This document shows, piece after piece, positions 58,651 through 64,000 of a DNA stretch of 64,000 nucleotides. Position 1 is the stretch's first letter, and each line of letters starts with the position of its first letter. The stretch spans positions 24,165,315-24,229,314 of the forward strand of contig NC_045141.1 of NCBI RefSeq assembly GCF_008831285.2, written 5' to 3'. The position numbers were made by a program, and so were the translations under genes. Origin of the DNA: Nymphaea colorata. Its lineage: Eukaryota > Streptophyta > Magnoliopsida > Nymphaeales > Nymphaeaceae. Under the pieces are notes generated by a model. The model was given only the letters and a program-made list of their open reading frames with translations. It had not been told where the DNA came from and did no database searches.

Positions 58651-59959
58651 TAGACCCGACTCTGGCTTCAGTTCATTTGATGCAATGATGATATAATGAA
58701 TTGCGGATTCTGTTTGGACCTTTTCTGATCCGACAGTTGTTGAGCATCAAAAGTCACTTGCAGCCCAAATCCAAGTCCATATTCAATTTTAGAATGGATT
58801 AAACCACCTAGGGATGTGTCCGCTTCTTGAAAGTTGTCAGCGCTGGCTTGGGGACGAAACTGTAGGAAAACTCCCACACAGATGAGCGGAATGTGTCAAA
58901 AACATGGTCTCAAAAATAATTTGTCTCGTAATTTAATGCAGTTTTTCCCTTAAAAATCTCTCTTAGTCCCAAATTACTTTAAGGGCAAGCTTTGTTTATG
59001 TTTAAAAATAAAATTTGTTTATTGTGATTTTACATGCATACATATATATATATAGTCAGGCTGGGACGAGCTGCGGGCCATTTGACTGGGGCCCTGGGTT
59101 GGGCTTGAGCCTGGGCTGCGAATAATAGCAAATCAATACAGATTATATAAAAACAAAAAAAACAAAAATTCATGCTCAAAAAGATAAAACCCTGAGCTTT
59201 TATAACCTTATAACATTAGCTTTGTGTCACTGACTTGTAATATTTTTGACCTCACAAAAAAACATAAAAATTCAATGCTTAAATTACTTTGTGCTCAAAA
59301 GACTAAAGCTGTGTCAAAACTTTATAAAATCTAATGTATACATCCGATTTCCATGTTTTTCTTGAATCTTAGAAATTTAGTTATTTTACATCCATTAAAA
59401 GAATCATAACTAGACACATCAATTAACGGGATAAATTGGAAGCTATGATTCCCTCTCACTCTTATACATATGTACGCACTCATCCCAATTTTTGCATATT
59501 GGAAGCTATGATTCTCTCTCTCTTATACATATGTACGCACTCATCTCAATTTTTGCATTCTACAACTATATATCTAATTTTCCAAAATCTTACACGAGAA
59601 ATCAATGCGTATCTGTCAACTAATCTGTCGTCTGTATTTCAGTGAGAACTGGCTAACCAGATGCATCCTTGCATCCTCACTCCTAAGAAACAACCTGTAT
59701 ATCAGGTCCTTGAAGACAAGTTTGTAAAGCATTCAGCAAGCGCTGACCAGCAAGATATATATATTAACTGTTGACATAAGGGAACCTAAAAGAAAAACAG
59801 ATGTCGAGGACTTCTGCAATTAAAACTTTTATTTCGGTAGATCATCAATAAATGGTGCCTTTCGTATTCACCATCTCCTGTAATATGGTTTCAAAACAAT
59901 GGGAAGAGAGAGAGAGAGAGAGAGAGGACACATAAACACAACTCCAAGACGTTTTCTTT
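58651..59959. other. Spacer 3' of the RING gene, with a 63-base tandem duplication
   Basis: AT-rich. A GGGCC/GGGCTTGAGCC-type patch lies at about 59060-59120. A 63-base unit is repeated at 59435-59497 and 59498-59559. A GA microsatellite (about 59906-59927) lies just beyond the RING stop codon. No gene seen. Confidence 0.5.
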
Positions 59960-62900
59960 TTACAGTATGGAGTAAGCCCGGATCACCTCAACAATGGGCG
60001 CACGACAGAGTGGGCACTTGCCACCACCTCGGACCAACTCATTAGCACACTTAGAACACGTACACATATGCCCGCATCTGCAAAGCAAATAAGCAAATAT
60101 TGAGAGAGGAACATATACTGTCAAGCCAAGATAAGCAGTTGCGGAAGTCCAAAAGGGATAGAGAAGGGGGGCACACCTGTACAACAGAGAATCAATATTG
60201 TTATCGCAACAAACACAACACAACCCTTTCTGAACATTTCCCCATTTTGAACCATCTAAAGATGACCCTTCCCCTGATCCTGCAATATAGTATGTATCAG
60301 ATATCTTCCAGTCCAATCTTAAGATTCACAAAATTTATCCTAACAGTTTTGAAAGAGCATATAGATGCATTCTGCATGTCATTTAGGCTGCATACTCTGT
60401 TTCTAGAGTGGCAGCACCTGAGAAGTATCGACTGTTTAATCCTATACAGGGATTGTAAAGTTACAACATACACATGGTGCCAAAACTTCAACGTTGCAAC
60501 ATCGTGCTGCATTCATATGGCTACAGCCCACTCTTTTCTCTGATCATGAGTAAGCAACTTTTAAATCTCATATTAACATTTCTATATAATATTAGTAACT
60601 TAAAACATTTGTTTATCATTATAAATTTACATAAATTCCTGCTAGTTCCCTGCAGGTACTATACATCAGACTTTAACGCTTGGTACATACAAAAAATTGC
60701 TGGCGTGAATGATGAACTCTTGTAGCAGTGAAGCCAATAGGAGATAACTATCTAGAGTTGCTCTTATGCATCTAAGCATGACCTATGTGGCATCTGACCC
60801 AGCAGCTTCACTAGGTATTGGCACAGTCGACTGCTAGTTCCCTGCAGGTACTATACATCTGACTTTAACGCTTGGAACATACAAAAAACTGCTGCCGTGA
60901 ATGATGAACTCTTGCAGCAATGAAGCCAATAGGAGATAACTATCTAAAGAGTTGCTCTTATGCATCTAAGCATGACCTATGTGGCATCTGACCCAGCAGC
61001 TTCACTAGGTATTGGCACAGTCGACTGCTAGTTCCCTGCAGGTACTATACATCTGACTTTAACACTTGGAACATACAAAAAATTGCTGGCGTGAATGATG
61101 AACTCTTGCAGCAGTGAAGCCAATAGGAGATAACTATCTAGAGTTGCTCTTATGCATCTAAGCATGACCTATGTGGCATCTGACCCAGCAGCTTCACTAA
61201 GCATGACCTATGAAGCATGACCTGCTAGTTCCCTGCAGGTACTATACATCTGACTTTAACAGGCTGTTGCTTGTTAAACCCAAAACAGTCATTAGGCAAA
61301 GTTAGAAAGCAAAAAGTCAACTTCATGTCCCCCAAAGCAAGTGCAATGAATCCGAAACATGTGGAGATGCATTACTTCCTCCCTGCCAATAAAATCCTTC
61401 TCCATTCACTCCCTTTTCTGTACCAGTCCCCTTATGTGTGAAAGCATATCTAAGCAGTATTGTCCATAAAGTATGATATGGACCCGTATTATACGATATG
61501 AACCATATAGGTCAAATAGAACTATGTAGTATATCAGTGGTGCATCAGCCGTTTCATATGTACTACATCTGCATTGTATGATATACCTGATACACTCTGT
61601 TTCACATGATATGCAGCTAGGGCGTTTTAAAAGAAACCGACACTCTTGTGTCAAGTTACGTTTTAAAACTGCTGACTCCCCTTATTCCAAACACTTTTCT
61701 GAGCTTTAGAAGGTAGGGTCAGTAGATTTTTTGAAAGAAATAGTTGATTTGAGTGATAAATCATCAATTTGAGAGAGAACACAACTATAAAGCAATTAAC
61801 AATGAAATCCATAATGAAGATAAGGATGAAGATAAACAAGGTGATGGTTATTGTATTGATTGATGATGATCATGACACTAATCAATTTCAATTTTCATTT
61901 GGCAAATTGTATGGTGTGATGTAATGTAAAACACTTCAAATTTTATACTTATCGAGTTATTTTTAGTGTGTTGTTAACATATTATATCTTATCAATGATG
62001 AATTATGTATGTACTATGAATCTTTTATATAGAACACATTTTTCAAGATTTTTCCTGGTTTTCTCCCTATGCTTCCTATTTTTTAATTTTTTAAGAATTA
62101 AACGAAATCTGTGTTCCATCTCAATATAGTATATAGGTCAGCCTGACCGATACACAATATGATACACTTTTACAACACCTATATCTAAGCATTATAGGTT
62201 CCACCAATTGCTCGTCTCAAAAGGAAAATTTCATATAATTTTCCAATTCCCCAGGAATGGCACAATCAATGACCAGAATATCGACGAAGTAGAGAAGTCA
62301 AGGTCTGAAGGAAGACAGGCAACTTTTTCCCCCATCTTTTTACTGCAAGGACAAGCTGGGAACAATGGAGGGCATAAATTACTTTAACTTAAGTAGTGGC
62401 TTGCTCAAATTCCACGTTGAAAAACATTCTGGCTTAGGGGTCAAAGGCCCACCCTTGCCTGTATTATTGGCTTCTCTACTGCTACCAATGCCCACAGAAA
62501 ACAAATTTGAGAGTAGCTGAAATAGAGGAAGGCCAAAAAAGGTAGAAACCTGGTATTAGACATTGCATAACATTATAGCATGTAATATAGCATGTAATAG
62601 TTAAGATGGAGATCAACAGCACAGCCTACGCAACTGACCTTTTCCTTCACCATCTCGATTTAAAGCTGCAGAAACTTCCTGTCTAATGGAGCGCTGCAAC
62701 TCTAACTGCATATCCATACAAGCCTCTAACATACGCTGCATGTGATTCATCCCTTGTTGAAGCCTAGCCATGTCAGCTCTCAAGTCATTAATTATCTCCC
62801 ATTCCTGCAATAAAAAGCAGGCATCTTTAGAGAGTTGAATCAATTGAAAATTAGCAATCAAGAGCAGAAAGCTATGGAGATCATGGGGCACCTGGCAAGT

Positions 62901-64000
62901 AAAGGGAGAGACATCACAGTTAAGTTTATAAATAATATTCCTCCAGATCCAATGAACCACACAAAGAAATGATGTGGATGCACAATTAATGATGGACCTA
63001 AGGGGCATAGGTTCCAAATTCAGAAGCAGATGTTCAAAATCTCAACAGACTTTGTAATTTTACTACCATAATTCTTCTGCTTTGATATTCTTAACATACA
63101 AATAAAGGACTGACCATATGACTAGAGATATAGTATGGGTTTAAAAATTTACTAGCAGTTTATTTTACGATCTTTTAGTTTGACATCTGAAATTCATTTA
63201 GCCAGGAGCTATATGACAGATTAATTAGCAAAATTCAACTTGTTAGGCACCTTAACATTTAATATAAAACCATATAAAAATCAAGTCATAGTCCACAAAA
63301 GGCTGAAGTTGAGATTGTGCCCAATTTTGCTTTTGAAGAAAAAAATTACGCAAATGGTAACATCCTTTCACCGTGCAGTATGCTGATTGAGCATGTCTAC
63401 CAATGAGAAAAAGTGAAGGCAGGCAACATAAAATGAGGGAATCATTCAACACAACCATACAGAATGCATGTGGTTGAAAAGAAGCATACACACCATTTCA
63501 GAACGGTGCAAGCTTTGTCTGGACCAACCAGTTGCTTGAAGACCTCGATGCCAAAGAGGCTGTGGTGGTGGTACAGGAGGAGCTGGCAAAGTTACTACAG
63601 GTCTAATATTAGGGTTAAGTTGATCCTCAGCCTGACCACCTTCTCCCGGCTGATCCTGAGTTTGTTCTACAGAAGCCTCATGATGGCCCAGAGCCTGCAA
63701 ATCCCAGTCGACAGGAGCTTGGCTCTGCCTTTGCAAATACGACTGGATCAATTGATCTAAGCTTTCACGAAATCCACTTCTAAGAAGATTTGAAACACTT
63801 CGCCTGCAACAAGAAATGTCATCAGAAAAAAGAAAGAAAAAAAGCTACTAATGTTTATTCTCTCGGGAAACTTTAAAATCAAAACAGTCAGACAGTTCAT
63901 GAGACCCATAAATACAAAAAGGGCATACATATTCCAAGAAAAGAACACCTGCTGAGGAGCTCTCTCAGTTCCATGCTGTACACACCATCATCATCAGGAG
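59960..64000 (-). CDS. C3HC4 RING-finger protein, 3' part (cut by window edge)
   Basis: Minus-strand exons 63949 to beyond 64000, 63494-63803, 62651-62804, 60177-60279 and 59960-60077. The visible product reads [35 protein letters not shown], an acidic/Pro-rich linker ([13 protein letters not shown]), a coiled-coil-like stretch ([15 protein letters not shown] to [12 protein letters not shown]), then a C-terminal [30 protein letters not shown]. It resembles the Arabidopsis At5g04460-type RING proteins by recall. Likely an E3 ubiquitin ligase; target unknown. The N-terminal part lies outside the window. Frames that read into the introns (for example 59960-60316) are not real exon extensions. 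Confidence 0.87.
60639..61262. repeat. 193-base tandem repeat in a RING-gene intron
   Basis: Three full units start at 60639, 60832 and 61025, and a partial fourth at 61222; each begins CTGCTAGTTCCCTGCAGGTA. Units differ by few bases. They lie in the 2.4-kb intron between 60279 and 62651. The spacing and high identity suggest recent unequal exchange. Confidence 0.9.

Noticed and set aside
59960-60316. Single-exon reading of the RING domain with a hydrophobic insert
   Set aside because: The insert is an intron (60078-60176) with good GT-AG ends; splicing restores the normal Cys/His spacing.

Overview
The window is nuclear DNA of a flowering plant. Evidence: two genes for plant elongation factor 2 with His700, a plant pectinesterase, a plant-type C3HC4 RING gene, an array of plant nicotinate N-methyltransferase-like genes, short GT-AG introns, and plant Copia and LINE debris in AT-rich spacers. 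The species cannot be named from the sequence.

Layout. (1) 1-4.0 kb: a decayed pectinesterase 5' fragment, then a first intact methyltransferase gene (gene A, + strand). (2) 4.6-7.2 kb: an intact five-exon pectinesterase on the minus strand, convergent with A. (3) 7.7-13.9 kb: one arm of an inverted duplication holding eEF2 copy 1 (+). (4) 14-17 kb: low-complexity sequence, a dispersed repeat and a broken fragment of a GT90/CAP10-type glycosyltransferase. (5) 17.3-50.6 kb: a tandem array of methyltransferase genes, all on the + strand. Intact copies are D (21.9 kb), H (37.5 kb) and J (48.1 kb). Broken copies are B, C, E, F, G and I. The array is salted with GAGCTCGA-rich repeats, a broken Copia element and LINE fragments. 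(6) 52.3-58.65 kb: the second inverted arm with eEF2 copy 2 (-). (7) 59.96 kb to the right edge: the 3' part of a RING-finger gene (-), cut by the window end.

The array encodes COMT-fold, SAM-dependent enzymes whose closest remembered relative is Arabidopsis At3g53140, nicotinate N-methyltransferase (nicotinate to trigonelline). The catalytic His of COMT is absent in every copy, as in that family. Only J keeps the L-T-T-W motif I recall for that enzyme; A, D and H have diverged at the same spot. J looks like a recombinant: promoter to intron 2 of D/H type, exon 3 of the older type. Array units pair one intact gene with one or more decayed copies, as expected from repeated unequal crossing-over.

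The two eEF2 genes encode the same protein as far as can be read. Their exon 3, intron 2 and half of exon 2 are nearly identical, while intron 1, the leader intron, the promoter and the 3' UTR have diverged. This suggests a gene-conversion tract inside an older inverted duplication. Exon coordinates were derived by eye from splice consensus, phase and homology.
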